Of a stretch of 64,000 nucleotides of DNA, positions 49,629 through 60,000 are shown one piece after another (position 1 is the first letter of the stretch; each line of letters starts with the position of its first letter). The DNA comes from an uncultured Pseudomonadales bacterium (GTDB lineage Bacteria > Pseudomonadota > Gammaproteobacteria > Pseudomonadales > Azotimanducaceae), in NCBI GenBank assembly GCA_937921865.1, contig CAKZWF010000020.1:62001-126000 (forward strand). Reading direction: 5' to 3'. The position numbers and the translations under genes are program-made. A model generated the notes under the pieces. That model did not search any database. It was given only the letters and a program-made list of their open reading frames with translations, and had not been told where the DNA came from.

Positions 49629-49650
49629 TTTGCCGCAAACGTTGGCTAGG

Positions 49651-50313
49651 CTATTCCTTTAGTGCAGCTTCGCCGGCCTTGCGAATGGCCTGGTTGATGA
49701 CTGCGGCATTGTCCGAATCCGGACCCAGCGTGACCTTGAGATCTTTTACCAACCCATCGGCAACGTCATAGACCCAACCGTGTATGTGCAGATCCTGACC
49801 GCGTGACCAGGCGTCACGAACGGTTGTTGTGGTCGAAACATTGCTGACCTGCTGGATAACACCGAGTTCGGATTGCAGCTGGCGACGGCGCTTGTCATCC
49901 TTCACCGCGTCCAGCATCGGCCGATGGCTCTCAAAAAGATCCACCAGATTACGCAGCCAGTGATCGACCAGTCCGTGGCGTTCGTTTTCAGCCGCTGCGG
50001 CGATGCCCGAGCAGTGGTAGTGGCCGCAGATGAGAATGTGTTTTACCACCAGAACATCTACCGCAAACTGAATAACCGACTGGCAGTTCAGATCACTGTG
50101 GATCACCTGATTGGCGACGTTGCGATGCACAAAAATCTCGCCAGGGGGGACGTCGACAATCTGAGTCGCAGGAACTCGGCTGTCGGAGCAGCCAATCCAC
50201 AGACAATCCGGCGCCTGCTGCTCTGCAAGCCGGTGAAAGAAGTCGGGGTCCCGCTCCACGACGTCTCGAGCCCAAAGGCGGTTGTTGGCTAACATTTCAG
50301 CAGGATCTGGCAT
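49651..50313 (-). CDS. can: Beta-class carbonic anhydrase
   Basis: A 220-residue zinc enzyme that interconverts CO2 and bicarbonate. Zinc ligands are Cys in LWIGCSDSRVPATQIVDVPP (about 35-55), then His and Cys in ICGHYHCSGIAAAA (about 95-108); the Asp-Arg pair is in CSDSR. Length matches E. coli Can/CynT2. ATG 50313. Its 3' end lies next to the tRNA-tail repeat. About 217 bp to the sulfatase gene carry its promoter, not resolved. Confidence 0.95.
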   Translation of the reverse strand: MPDPAEMLANNRLWARDVVERDPDFFHRLAEQQAPDCLWIGCSDSRVPATQIVDVPPGEIFVHRNVANQVIHSDLNCQSVIQFAVDVLVVKHILICGHYHCSGIAAAAENERHGLVDHWLRNLVDLFESHRPMLDAVKDDKRRRQLQSELGVIQQVSNVSTTTTVRDAWSRGQDLHIHGWVYDVADGLVKDLKVTLGPDSDNAAVINQAIRKAGEAALKE

Positions 50314-50530
50314 TGTCGACTCATCAGATAAGTGGCGAGAGTTTACCGCAAGCGGGGCATTCGAGAGATCATCAATTCATCATAATTGGATCATGCTTTT
50401 TAGATGACCGGCTTTCAGTCTGACGATTACCTGACAGATGGCTTGAACACAGTCGTCAGTTCCGCCGTCAGGGCCGCCTGGTGTCACCCTCTGCCGGCTC
50501 TATCTGGTGCTTTCAGTGCTGCATCCGGTT

Positions 50531-52066
50531 TTAGTTATTCACGCCCTTGGCATTCTGCAAGGTTTCGAGAACCTGGTCGACGCTGAAGGACCCGGCCTTC
50601 TGTCGGGGCGGAAACTCCTTGAAGGTTTCGAGAAACTGAGCCACGTATACCTGTGTTGGTATCAACAGGAAAATGCGATCGATCATCCAGTCGTAATAGG
50701 TATTGGAGGTGAAGTAAGCCCGTTCATAAGGGTCACGCCGCAAATTGAAAATCAGAGGTACCCGCAGTGGCGTCCAGGGTTCTATCCAGGCTCTGAGCGT
50801 CTCTTTGCTTTTCTGTTCCATGAAAATGTATTTCCAGTCGCCATTGCGTAAGCCGGTGAGATCGCCTTCATCAGAAAAGTAGAATATTTCCTGACGAGGG
50901 CTTTCGTCGGTTTCACCGGTCAGCATCGGCAAAATGTTGTAGCCATCGAGATGGACTTTGTAGTTGCGCCCGATGGCTCGAACGTTGCCGTCTTTCAGAC
51001 GTTCTTTGATGTCCGGGGCACCTGCGGTCGCCAGGAAAGTTGGCAGCCAGTCCATGTGGTGGACAATTTCGTTGGACACGGAACCAGGAGCAATTTTGTC
51101 AGGCCAGCGCACCATGGCAGGCACCCGCCAGCCGCCTTCCCAGTTAGTGTTTTTTTCTCCCTGGAATGGTGACCAGGCGGCATCCGGCCAGGTGTTCATA
51201 TGCGGACCGTTGTCGGTGGAGTAGAACACGATGGTGTTGTCAGCAATGCCCAGTTCGTCGACTTTGTCGAGAATCTGGCCGACGTGCATGTCATGTTCAA
51301 CCATGCCATCAGCGTATTCGTCCTGTCCGGAAATTCCACGCAGCTCATCTTTCACGTGAGTCCTGAAGTGCATACGGGTGGCGTTCCACCAGACAAAAAA
51401 TGGCTTGTCGCCTTTGACCGATCGTTCCATGAAATCGATTGCCGCCGCGGTAGCTTCTTCGTCGACAGTTTCCATGCGCTTTCTGGTCAGTGGGCCGGTG
51501 TCCTGAATTTCGCCGTCGGCTGATGATTTGATCACCCCACGCGGGCCAAATTTCTCACGAAACGCGGGGTCTTTTGGATAGTCTTCGTTTTCGGGTTCTT
51601 CTTCCGCGTTCAGATGATAGAGATTGCCGAGAAACTCATCGAAGCCGTGGTTGGTCGGCAGATGTTCGTCTTGATCACCCAGGTGATTTTTTCCGAACTG
51701 GCCGGTGGCGTAGCCGTATTCTTTGAGCAGTCCAGCGATGGTGGGATCTTCTTCGCGCAAGCCCAGCTCGGCTCCAGGTAGACCGACTTTAGACAAGCCG
51801 GTGCGGAACACACTCTGACCGGTGATGAAACTCGATCGACCTGCTGTACACGATTGTTCACCGTAGTAGTCGGTGAACATCATGCCTTCCCGGGCAATCC
51901 GGTCGATGTTCGGGGTGCGATAACCAACCAGTCCGAAGGTATAGGCGCTGATGTTGCTCTGGCCGATGTCGTCGCCCCAGATAACGAGAATGTTTGGTTT
52001 GTCCTGACTGAAAGCGGTCGTGCACCAACCCAGCAGGAGCGAAAAAATGACTAAACGGATCGCCAT
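50531..52066 (-). CDS. Exported arylsulfatase-type sulfatase
   Basis: A 511-residue sulfatase of the alkaline-phosphatase superfamily with a signal peptide (residues 1 to about 20, ending TAFSQ). Active-site Cys73 lies in EQSCTAGRSSF, the CxAxR variant of the CxPxR motif, to be converted to formylglycine; metal ligands are in NILVIWGDDIG (Asp-Asp) and FYSTDNGPH. Also seen is GKNHLGD. A formylglycine-generating enzyme is not in the window. ATG 52066 with AAGGA upstream. Divergent from the DUF3604 gene across about 180 bp. Substrate (aryl or sugar sulfate) not known. Confidence 0.92.
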   Translation of the reverse strand: MAIRLVIFSLLLGWCTTAFSQDKPNILVIWGDDIGQSNISAYTFGLVGYRTPNIDRIAREGMMFTDYYGEQSCTAGRSSFITGQSVFRTGLSKVGLPGAELGLREEDPTIAGLLKEYGYATGQFGKNHLGDQDEHLPTNHGFDEFLGNLYHLNAEEEPENEDYPKDPAFREKFGPRGVIKSSADGEIQDTGPLTRKRMETVDEEATAAAIDFMERSVKGDKPFFVWWNATRMHFRTHVKDELRGISGQDEYADGMVEHDMHVGQILDKVDELGIADNTIVFYSTDNGPHMNTWPDAAWSPFQGEKNTNWEGGWRVPAMVRWPDKIAPGSVSNEIVHHMDWLPTFLATAGAPDIKERLKDGNVRAIGRNYKVHLDGYNILPMLTGETDESPRQEIFYFSDEGDLTGLRNGDWKYIFMEQKSKETLRAWIEPWTPLRVPLIFNLRRDPYERAYFTSNTYYDWMIDRIFLLIPTQVYVAQFLETFKEFPPRQKAGSFSVDQVLETLQNAKGVNN

Positions 52067-52244
52067 GGTTGGGTCCTTGTATACGATGATCTGAGATAGC
52101 GCAAAAGCCTGTCGCAGGTGCTGGTCTGAGTCAACCTGCTGGCAACGATTGTGTCTGCGAAGCCCGGCTTCGGAGTATGCTGATTGTATATCCCGACTGT
52201 AGTGGTCTAATGGCTGAGTAACTGTCGTTTCAGGGAGAAGGTTG

Positions 52245-54188
52245 ATGTTGAGTCGTGATGTGGTGAGGAAGTGCGTGTTGAACAGCTGGCTGTTGTTGCT
52301 GTCAGCATGGACAGTCCCCTCGTTTGCGGGAGGTCTACCGGTACCCGCAGACCCGGAGTCTGTTTTGTCTTCAGCCTATACCGGTAAATCCTATTCACCG
52401 TATGCGGGTCGTGGTTTCGCCTCCATGCCACTATGGGGTGACAGCCACCTGCATACCGACATTTCGATGGACGCGGGTGCCTTCGGTAACCGTCTCGGGC
52501 TCGATGCCGCCTATCAGTTTGCCCGGGGTGAAGAAGTGACTTCCAGCAGCGGTATCCCGGCGCGGTTGTCGCGCCCGCTCGACTGGCTGGTAGTGGCGGA
52601 TCACTCAGACAACATGGGATTCTTCCCGGATATGATCGGCGGCGCGCCGCACATTCTCAAAGATCCAACCGGGCGAGACTGGTATGAGCGCATCAATCGA
52701 GGCGAGGGGGTGGGTGTTGCGCTTGAACTGATTGGCCTGTTCTCGCAGGGCGAATTCCCCGAAGCCTTGATCTACAAACCCGACTCAGCGCCCTATAAAA
52801 GTGCCTGGGCGAGAACGGTTGCTGCGGCTGAACGCTACAACGATCCTGGCACCTTCACCGCGTTCATTGGCTACGAGTGGACCTCGCTGGTCGAGGGCAA
52901 CAACATGCACCGGGTGGTCGTATATCGGGATAACGCCGAGCGGGGTGGCCAGATGGTGCCGTACACCACCATTGCTCCTGAAGGCAGCACCAATCCAAGA
53001 GACCTCTGGAAGTGGCTGGACTCATACGAAAAGAACACGGGCGGCGATGTGCTGGCAATAGCGCACAACGGCAACCTGGCCAACGGCATCATGTTCCCGC
53101 TGCGCGAGCAATATGATGGTCGGAAATTGGACGATGACTATGTGACCGAGCGGGCGCGCTGGGAACCGCTCTACGAAGCAACACAGATCAAAGGTGACGG
53201 TGAAACTCATCCGTTCCTGTCGCCCAACGATGAGTTTGCCGACTATGAGACCTGGGACATCGGTAATCTCGATGTGTCTGAGGCGAAAACTGAGGACATG
53301 CTGGCGGGCGAGTATGCGCGCGAAGCCCTCAAGCGGGGCCTGGCAATCGAAGCCCGGCTCGGCGTCAATCCCTATAAATTCGGCATGATTGGCTCAACGG
53401 ACAGCCACACTTCGCTGGCGACTGCGCAGGAAGACAACTTCTTTGGTAAACACTCGGGTGCTGAACCGTCACCCGTGCGCATGAGCCATCCGTTCATGGA
53501 AAACGACAACGGCACCATCATGGGCTGGCAGCAGGTCGCGTCGGGGCTGGCGGCCGTGTGGGCGCGGGAAAATACCCGCGAATCCATTTTTGATGCAATG
53601 GAGCGTAAAGAAACCTACGCCACCACCGGCAGTCGCATGATGGTGCGGTTTTTTGGCGGCTGGGACTATACCGAGCAGGACCTCGGCAGTCGGCAAATTG
53701 CCTTCGCAGGTTACTCCAAAGGTGTGCCTATGGGCGGTGACCTGGCGGCAGCTGAAGGCAAAGATGCACCGATATTTATGGTTTATGCACTGCGCGATCC
53801 CATTGGCGCTAATCTCGACCGTATTCAGATTGTCAAAGGCTGGATGGACGGCCGCGAACTTAAAGAACAGGTGTATGACGTGGTCTGGGCAGGGGAGCGA
53901 GCCGTTGATGCTGATGGCAAACTGGAACCGGTCGGAAACACTGTTGATGTCGCCAATGCCAACTGGACCAACACCATCGGCTCGTCTGAACTGGCCAGAG
54001 TCTGGAAAGACCCGGATTTTGACCCGGATCAGCAGGCTTTTTACTATGCCCGGGTGCTGGAGATTCCTACGCCGAGGTGGTCGACGATCGATGCGTTCCG
54101 ATACAACGTGCCGATCCCCGAAGGTGCGCCAACGTCAACGCAGGAGCGGGCCTACACCTCGCCGATCTGGTATTCGCCAGCTGATTGA
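52245..54188 (+). CDS. Exported DUF3604 protein with PHP-like metal motifs
   Basis: A 647-residue protein with a signal peptide (through about residue 28) and the DUF3604 domain. Metal-binding type motifs, in order, are LWGDSHLHTDISMD (His-x-His), WLVVADHSDNMGF (Asp-His), AIAHNGNLANG (His) and GMIGSTDSHTSLA (Asp-x-His), the pattern of PHP/amidohydrolase-like phosphoesterases. GGGAGAAGG precedes ATG 52245 (TTG 52242 is in frame). Role unknown; often found in marine bacteria. Shares its promoter region with the sulfatase gene, suggesting joint use of some sulfated or phosphorylated substrate. Confidence 0.87.
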   Translation: MLSRDVVRKCVLNSWLLLLSAWTVPSFAGGLPVPADPESVLSSAYTGKSYSPYAGRGFASMPLWGDSHLHTDISMDAGAFGNRLGLDAAYQFARGEEVTSSSGIPARLSRPLDWLVVADHSDNMGFFPDMIGGAPHILKDPTGRDWYERINRGEGVGVALELIGLFSQGEFPEALIYKPDSAPYKSAWARTVAAAERYNDPGTFTAFIGYEWTSLVEGNNMHRVVVYRDNAERGGQMVPYTTIAPEGSTNPRDLWKWLDSYEKNTGGDVLAIAHNGNLANGIMFPLREQYDGRKLDDDYVTERARWEPLYEATQIKGDGETHPFLSPNDEFADYETWDIGNLDVSEAKTEDMLAGEYAREALKRGLAIEARLGVNPYKFGMIGSTDSHTSLATAQEDNFFGKHSGAEPSPVRMSHPFMENDNGTIMGWQQVASGLAAVWARENTRESIFDAMERKETYATTGSRMMVRFFGGWDYTEQDLGSRQIAFAGYSKGVPMGGDLAAAEGKDAPIFMVYALRDPIGANLDRIQIVKGWMDGRELKEQVYDVVWAGERAVDADGKLEPVGNTVDVANANWTNTIGSSELARVWKDPDFDPDQQAFYYARVLEIPTPRWSTIDAFRYNVPIPEGAPTSTQERAYTSPIWYSPAD

Positions 54189-54211
54189 GGCTCGGTTGAT
54201 GGAAACCTGGC

Positions 54212-55780
54212 TTATTGAGAACCACCAGCCGGGGTGAGCAGATCCCCCCAGTTGGTGCGTGTAGTCATTTCTTCGAGAACGTCGTCTGGGACATAATTGC
54301 CGTTGAACGCCGGGTCCCAGCCACCACCCAGTGCTTTGTAAGTGGCAACGACGGCGGCAGCGACATCACCGCGAGTCTGGGTGTATCTGCTCTGAGCGAG
54401 CAGCTGAAATCGCTGGGTATCGAGTACTGTGGTGTAGTTAGTGACACCGTCACGGTATTGCACCATAGCCAGTTCGACAGCACGTTGCGCAGCCGACACC
54501 GCATCTGCCCGCAGTTCTGCTTCATCCTGAGCGCCGGTATAACCGACGATGGCATCTTCCACTTCTCTTGCGGCATTGATGACGGCCAATTGATAACCGG
54601 CAATGGCCTGCTGAAAACGCGCATCCTGAGCTCTTATGCGGTTCTTGGTGCGTCCGTAGTCGAGAAATTTCCACATGAAGCCGAATGTTCCGATACCGGT
54701 AAAACTGTCGCTTTCGAACAGGTCGCCGGTGCTGTCAGCTGCGTAACCTACAGAGCCTGCCAGACGAAACGCCGGGTAAAGGTCGGCTTTAGCCACGCCA
54801 ATGAGTGCGCTCTGGCTGGCGGCGAGCATTTCGGCCCGGCGGACGTCCGGACGTCGGCGCAACAGTTCGCTGGGGACTCCGACGCTGAGCACATCGGGTA
54901 CCACTGGAAGTCGATTCTGATCGCCGACCAGCAGATCATTGAGGTCACTGGGCGATCGTCCAACCAGCAGGCTCAAGGCATTTTTTGTCTGGCGAATACC
55001 GGTGTGCAGTTCGGGAATCAGTGATTGCGTGTCTCGCAGCAGCGCTCGCGCCTGCTGAGTGTCAAGTTCGGTCGTCAGGCCGTTGCGAAAACGTACTCCC
55101 GCGATCTCCAGACTGCGGGTCTGGATATCGACATTTGTTTGGGCGATTGCCAGTTGTTCCTGCAGTGTTCGCAGCAGGATATAGGTACTCGCTACTTCTC
55201 CCTGCAGCGTAACCAGGGCGTCGCCGAAGTTTGCCAGGTTGCGCTCCAGGTTAGCATCGGCCGCTTCAATACCCCGCCGGAAGCGTCCCCAGAAGTCCAT
55301 TTCCCATGCGGCAGTCGCGCCAATGCCGTAGTTGTCGTAGGTGCTGTCGGTGAGATCACCAATCGGTTCGGGGAGGATCTGGATCAGCTCAGAGTTCTTA
55401 CTGAGATCGACCCGACTGTAGCCGCCGTTCAATGTTTGAATCTGGGGGTAGAGGCTGCCCCTGATCCTGCCGAGCAAGGCTCGAGATTCGTATACTCTTA
55501 ATCCAGCAATACGCAGGCTCAGACTGTCGCTGCCTGCCGCATCGATCAGGGCGCTAAGCGACGGGTCGTTAAAACTCTCCCACCACTGTGAGTATTTCGG
55601 CGCTGTAGTGCGCAACGCATCATCACTCTTCGTCAGCCAGTTTTCCGGCACGTCCGCATCAGGTCTACTGAAGTCCTGACCGATCATGCATCCGCTCAGT
55701 AAGGTCGAACAGAGCAGGAACAAGCCCAGTCGGTGGCTGTAATCGGTCAATATGGCTGCTGCTGTAGTGGTTGATTTCAT
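54212..55780 (-). CDS. NodT/OprM family outer-membrane efflux lipoprotein
   Basis: A 522-residue outer-membrane factor of the NodT/OprM group. Lipobox at LLSGC (Cys31). Two outer-membrane-efflux repeats follow: SLSLRIAGLRVYESRALLGR, and the second with FRLAGSVGYAADSTGDLFES, plus the family block SELLRRRPDVRRAEMLAA. Forms the trimeric channel of a tripartite pump. ATG 55780; the GTG at 55786 is in frame. Divergent from the adaptor and pump genes across about 180 bp, which presumably control both. Confidence 0.93.
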   Translation of the reverse strand: MKSTTTAAAILTDYSHRLGLFLLCSTLLSGCMIGQDFSRPDADVPENWLTKSDDALRTTAPKYSQWWESFNDPSLSALIDAAGSDSLSLRIAGLRVYESRALLGRIRGSLYPQIQTLNGGYSRVDLSKNSELIQILPEPIGDLTDSTYDNYGIGATAAWEMDFWGRFRRGIEAADANLERNLANFGDALVTLQGEVASTYILLRTLQEQLAIAQTNVDIQTRSLEIAGVRFRNGLTTELDTQQARALLRDTQSLIPELHTGIRQTKNALSLLVGRSPSDLNDLLVGDQNRLPVVPDVLSVGVPSELLRRRPDVRRAEMLAASQSALIGVAKADLYPAFRLAGSVGYAADSTGDLFESDSFTGIGTFGFMWKFLDYGRTKNRIRAQDARFQQAIAGYQLAVINAAREVEDAIVGYTGAQDEAELRADAVSAAQRAVELAMVQYRDGVTNYTTVLDTQRFQLLAQSRYTQTRGDVAAAVVATYKALGGGWDPAFNGNYVPDDVLEEMTTRTNWGDLLTPAGGSQ

Positions 55781-55963
55781 CAGCACACGGGTACTCGGTT
55801 TGTTAGAGTGGGGGCGCTGTCGAATCGTACACGGGCTGTGATTGTTCGGCGAGTCGAGAGGGTTATTTTTTGGCGAAACCCTGGTTGGGAGTGTCTCAGA
55901 ATCACCAACTACCTCTTATTAGGATCTACCCATCGTCTTTAACTACGTCTGGTGAGTTTTACT

Positions 55964-57091
55964 ATGTCCGTGACTTTCAATCGCTCCCGCAGTTATTTCC
56001 TGGCGAGCTCTATTCTGTTCCTGTCAGCGTGTGGGCCGCAGGCGCCCGTCGAGCAGTTGCCTCGGCTGGTTCACGCGGTGCTCATTGCTGATGCTTCGGA
56101 GTTTGCGGCACGCTCTTTCCCCGGTCGCGCTCGGGCGGGTCAGGAGGTGAATCGCTCATTTCGGGTTTCCGGACCGTTGATTGAATTGCCGGTGAATGTG
56201 GGTGACAAGGTTGCCGAAGGCGCGCTGCTGGCGCGCATCGACCCGCAGGACTTCGCGACCCGACTGCGTACGCTGGAGGGTCAACTCGAACGTGAAGTGG
56301 CCAATCAGCAACGTGCCAGCGCGGATCTGCAGCGGATTGAAAATGTCCTGCGCGAAGATCCGGGTGCTACCAGTCAGGCAGCCGTGGATCGGGTTCGGCA
56401 GTTGAGCGCGTCAGCGAATGCAGCCGTGCAGTCATTGCAGGCGACTGTGGAGAATGCCCGCGATCAACTCAGCTACACCAATCTTAAGGCGCCGTTTGCA
56501 GGTGTTGTCGTCGAGACTTATGCCGAAAATTTTGAAACTGTCCTGGCCCGCCAGCCGATTCTGCGGCTGCTGGATCCTACCTCGATTGAAATGGTGATAC
56601 AGATTCCCGAGAGCCTGATTGCCCTGGCGCCCTATGTCGAGGAGATCAGCGTCACGTTTGACGCTCTGCCCGATGTAGATATTCCGGCCACCATCAAAGA
56701 AATAGGCCGGGAAGCGACCCGGGCGACCCGCACCTACCCGGTCACCCTGGTCATGGGTCAGCCAGATGGCGCAGAAATTCTCCCGGGGATGGCGGGGCGG
56801 GCTGACATCAGTTCCCGGTTGCCGGAGAGCGCTCCCCAAGTGGGTATCGAGATACCTTTGACCGCAGTCTTTGCCGGTACAGAACAAGGTACAAACTATG
56901 TCTGGGTGATTGATCCAGTAGACGGCACGTTGAGTCGACGGGAAGTTGTGCTTGGTCGGATAAGCCCATTCGGCGTCATCATTTCGCAGGGGCTTGCGAC
57001 GGGAGAAACAGTTGTCACCAAGGGCGTGCACACACTCAGTGAAGGAGAAGTGGTTCGACTGTTTGACGGTAGCCAGGTTCGCAGTTCATGA
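55964..57091 (+). CDS. RND efflux periplasmic adaptor lipoprotein
   Basis: A 375-residue membrane-fusion protein. Lipobox FLSAC (Cys23). The order is beta-barrel, lipoyl half (LPVNVGDKVAEGALLARIDP, about 68-87), coiled-coil (about 95-160), second lipoyl half (YTNLKAPFAGVVVETYAEN, about 170-188), then beta-barrel and MP domain ending in GDPVDGT-like turns. Connects the pump to the outer-membrane factor. ATG 55964 is preferred to the upstream GTG. Stop overlaps the pump start by 4 bp. Confidence 0.92.
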   Translation: MSVTFNRSRSYFLASSILFLSACGPQAPVEQLPRLVHAVLIADASEFAARSFPGRARAGQEVNRSFRVSGPLIELPVNVGDKVAEGALLARIDPQDFATRLRTLEGQLEREVANQQRASADLQRIENVLREDPGATSQAAVDRVRQLSASANAAVQSLQATVENARDQLSYTNLKAPFAGVVVETYAENFETVLARQPILRLLDPTSIEMVIQIPESLIALAPYVEEISVTFDALPDVDIPATIKEIGREATRATRTYPVTLVMGQPDGAEILPGMAGRADISSRLPESAPQVGIEIPLTAVFAGTEQGTNYVWVIDPVDGTLSRREVVLGRISPFGVIISQGLATGETVVTKGVHTLSEGEVVRLFDGSQVRSS

Positions 57092-60000
57092 ACCTGACTC
57101 AATTTGCTATCAAGAACCAGACGCTGACAAATTTTCTGGTGGGCCTGGTAGCGCTCGGCGGTCTGTTTGCCTATACCCAGCTCGGGCAACTGGAAGACCC
57201 TGACTTCACGGTCAAAGTTGCTGCAATCATTACCCAATACCCGGGAGCTTCTCCCGAAGAGGTGGAACTCGAAGTCACTGATCGACTGGAAGCAGCGATC
57301 CAGGAAATGCCGCAGCTGCGCTATCTGACCTCATACTCAAGAGCTGGATTATCGATAATCCGGGTGGAGATGCAGCAGGAGTACTGGGCAGACCGATTGC
57401 CTCAGGTGTGGGATGAGATGCGTCGCAAGGTCAATGACACAGCCGGCCAGTTGCCTCCTGGCGCCGGTAGCCCCAGAGTCATGGACGACTTCAGTTTTGT
57501 CTTCGGCTTTGTGCTGGCGGTTACCGGCGATGGCTACAGCTACGCAGAACTGGAAGACTATACAAAAGCTCTGCGCAAAGAGCTGAGCCTTGTTGAGGGT
57601 GTGTCCAGAGCGGACCTGTGGGGCGTGCAGCCTAAAGTCCTCTATCTTGATATAGCGCAGAGCCAGCTTGCTGAACTTGGTGTGTCTACCGAAGACGTGA
57701 TTGCTACGCTGGCGCTGCAGAACATGGTGGTTGATGCGGGCGCTGTCGAAGTGCCCGACCAGCGCCTGCGGATTGAAGTCAAAGGTCAGTTTGATCGACC
57801 GGAAGACATTGGCGAGCTTGTTATACGGCGCTCCGGTCTGGATATGCTGCTCAACTCCACAAGTGAATTGGCGCCTTTTTCCCGTGAACTCCAAGACAGC
57901 AATCCACTTGGATCGGCTCGCAGCGGGTCGCGATCTGACGTGCTTGCTGGTGAGCTGGTGCGGTTGCGGGATGTGGCTACCGTGCGTCTCGGCTATCTGG
58001 AGCCCGCCATTGCCCAGATGCGCTTCAACGGTGAACCTGCCCTGGCGATTCAGCTGGCCAATGTCAGCGGCGGCAACATTGTCGACACCGGGCGGAATCT
58101 GGATGCGCGCCTCAAAGAGCTACTGCCGCTGTTGCCGGCAGGTATAGAAGTCGAGAGGTTCGTCTGGCAATCCGATCTGGTCAGTGAGTCGGTCAACGCG
58201 TTTGTGCTGAATCTGGCGGAAGCGGTACTCATCGTGCTAGTGGTGCTGGCACTGGCAATGGGCTGGCGGATGGGGTTGGTCATCGGCTGGGCATTGATTC
58301 TGACGATTCTCGGCACCTTCATTGTCATGCGGGTTATGGGCATTGACCTGCAACGGGTTTCGCTGGGTGCGCTGGTGGTGGCGCTCGGCATGATGGTGGA
58401 CAACGCCATTGTGGTGGCCGACAACATGTCCGTGGGACTGGCTCGTGGTAAGAAGGCTGTTGATGCCGCTGTTGAGGCAGCCAGCAAACCCAGCCTGGCG
58501 CTGCTGGGTGCAACCGTCGTGGCAGCGATGGCGTTCTATCCGGTGTATGCGGCGGAAGCCGACGCGGGAGAGTATGGGCGTGGTCTGTTTATTGTGGTGG
58601 CTATTTCTCTGGCGCTGAGTTGGCTCATAGCGGTGACAGTGACGCCGCTGAACTGTATTGCGTTATTAAAGCCGCCCAAAGCCGGGAATGCGGACGACGA
58701 CCCCTATGACACAGCGTTTTTTCGGCGCTATCGCAGGGTGCTCGAAGGGGCCATTCGCTATCGGGCGCTGAGCGTGCTCGGCCTTTCCGGATTGCTGATT
58801 GCAGCCGTGCTCGGATTCTCTGCCGTGCCGCAGCAGTTTTTCCCCGACTCCACCCGCGCAAGTATTCGGATCGATTACTGGGCTCCTCAAGGTACGCCGA
58901 TTGACGCAGTCTCGGAGATTACCCGGCAGATTGAGGCAAAACTCGACGGCGATCCGCGGGTGACCAACGTCGGCACCTTTATTGGTATGGGCGGTCCGCG
59001 ATTTTACCTGCCGGTTGATCCGGAGTTTCCCTATGCGGAGTACGCTCAGCTGATCATCAACACCCCGTCGTTTGCGGAAGTGGATCCGCTGATCGCGGAT
59101 ATGGAAGCCTGGCTCGATGAGAACTTTACTCAGGGGATGAGCCGGGTCCGCAAATACACTGTGGGTCCGGGTGATGACTGGCCGTTTGAAGTCCGCATCA
59201 GCGGACCGGCGGAAGCGGATCTCGATGTGCTGAGGGATCTGGGCGATCAGGGTATGGCGATCCTCAACGCCTCCCCTTACGCCAAGCAGGTGCGCACAGA
59301 TATGCGCCAGCGGGTGCCGAAACTGGTCGCTGACTACAACCTGGAAAGAGCGCGCTGGTCTGGAGTCTCGCGCTCGGATATCGCCCGTGCCACACAGCGT
59401 GCGTTTGATGGCGTACCGCTGGGGCTCTATCGCGACGGCGATACGCTGATTCCGATCATCGCCCGGGAAGTTGAAGAAGATCGACAACGTACCGCCAGCC
59501 AGTTGGAGCTGGTGCAGGTCCGACCAGCGCTGGGGTTGAAAACACTGCCGCTCGGACAGGTGACCGATGCGGTCAAGGTGGAATTTGAAGATCCGATTAT
59601 CGTGCGCTTCCAGCGCCATCGCCAGATTGCGATACAAGCCTCGCCAGATGGCGTCACTTATCCAGCACTGCGTGCTGATGTCGAGGATCAGTTTGAGGCT
59701 ATAGAGCTTCCGCCCGGATATGAGATGTTCTGGGATGGAGAAGCCGACAGTACCCTTACAGCACAGCTTTCGCTGATTCCTGGGATGGTTCCGGCTTTTG
59801 TGATCATGGCAGTGATCATCGTTGCACTGTTCAATGCTGTTCGGCCGGTGCTGGTGATTGCATTAGCCATCCCATTCGCACTCATTGGGGTGACTGCGAT
59901 TCTGCTGCCAACCCAAACGCCGTTTGGCTTCATGGCCCTGCTGGGTGCGATGAGCCTGATTGGCCTTATGATTAAAAACTCCATTGTGCTGATAGATGAG

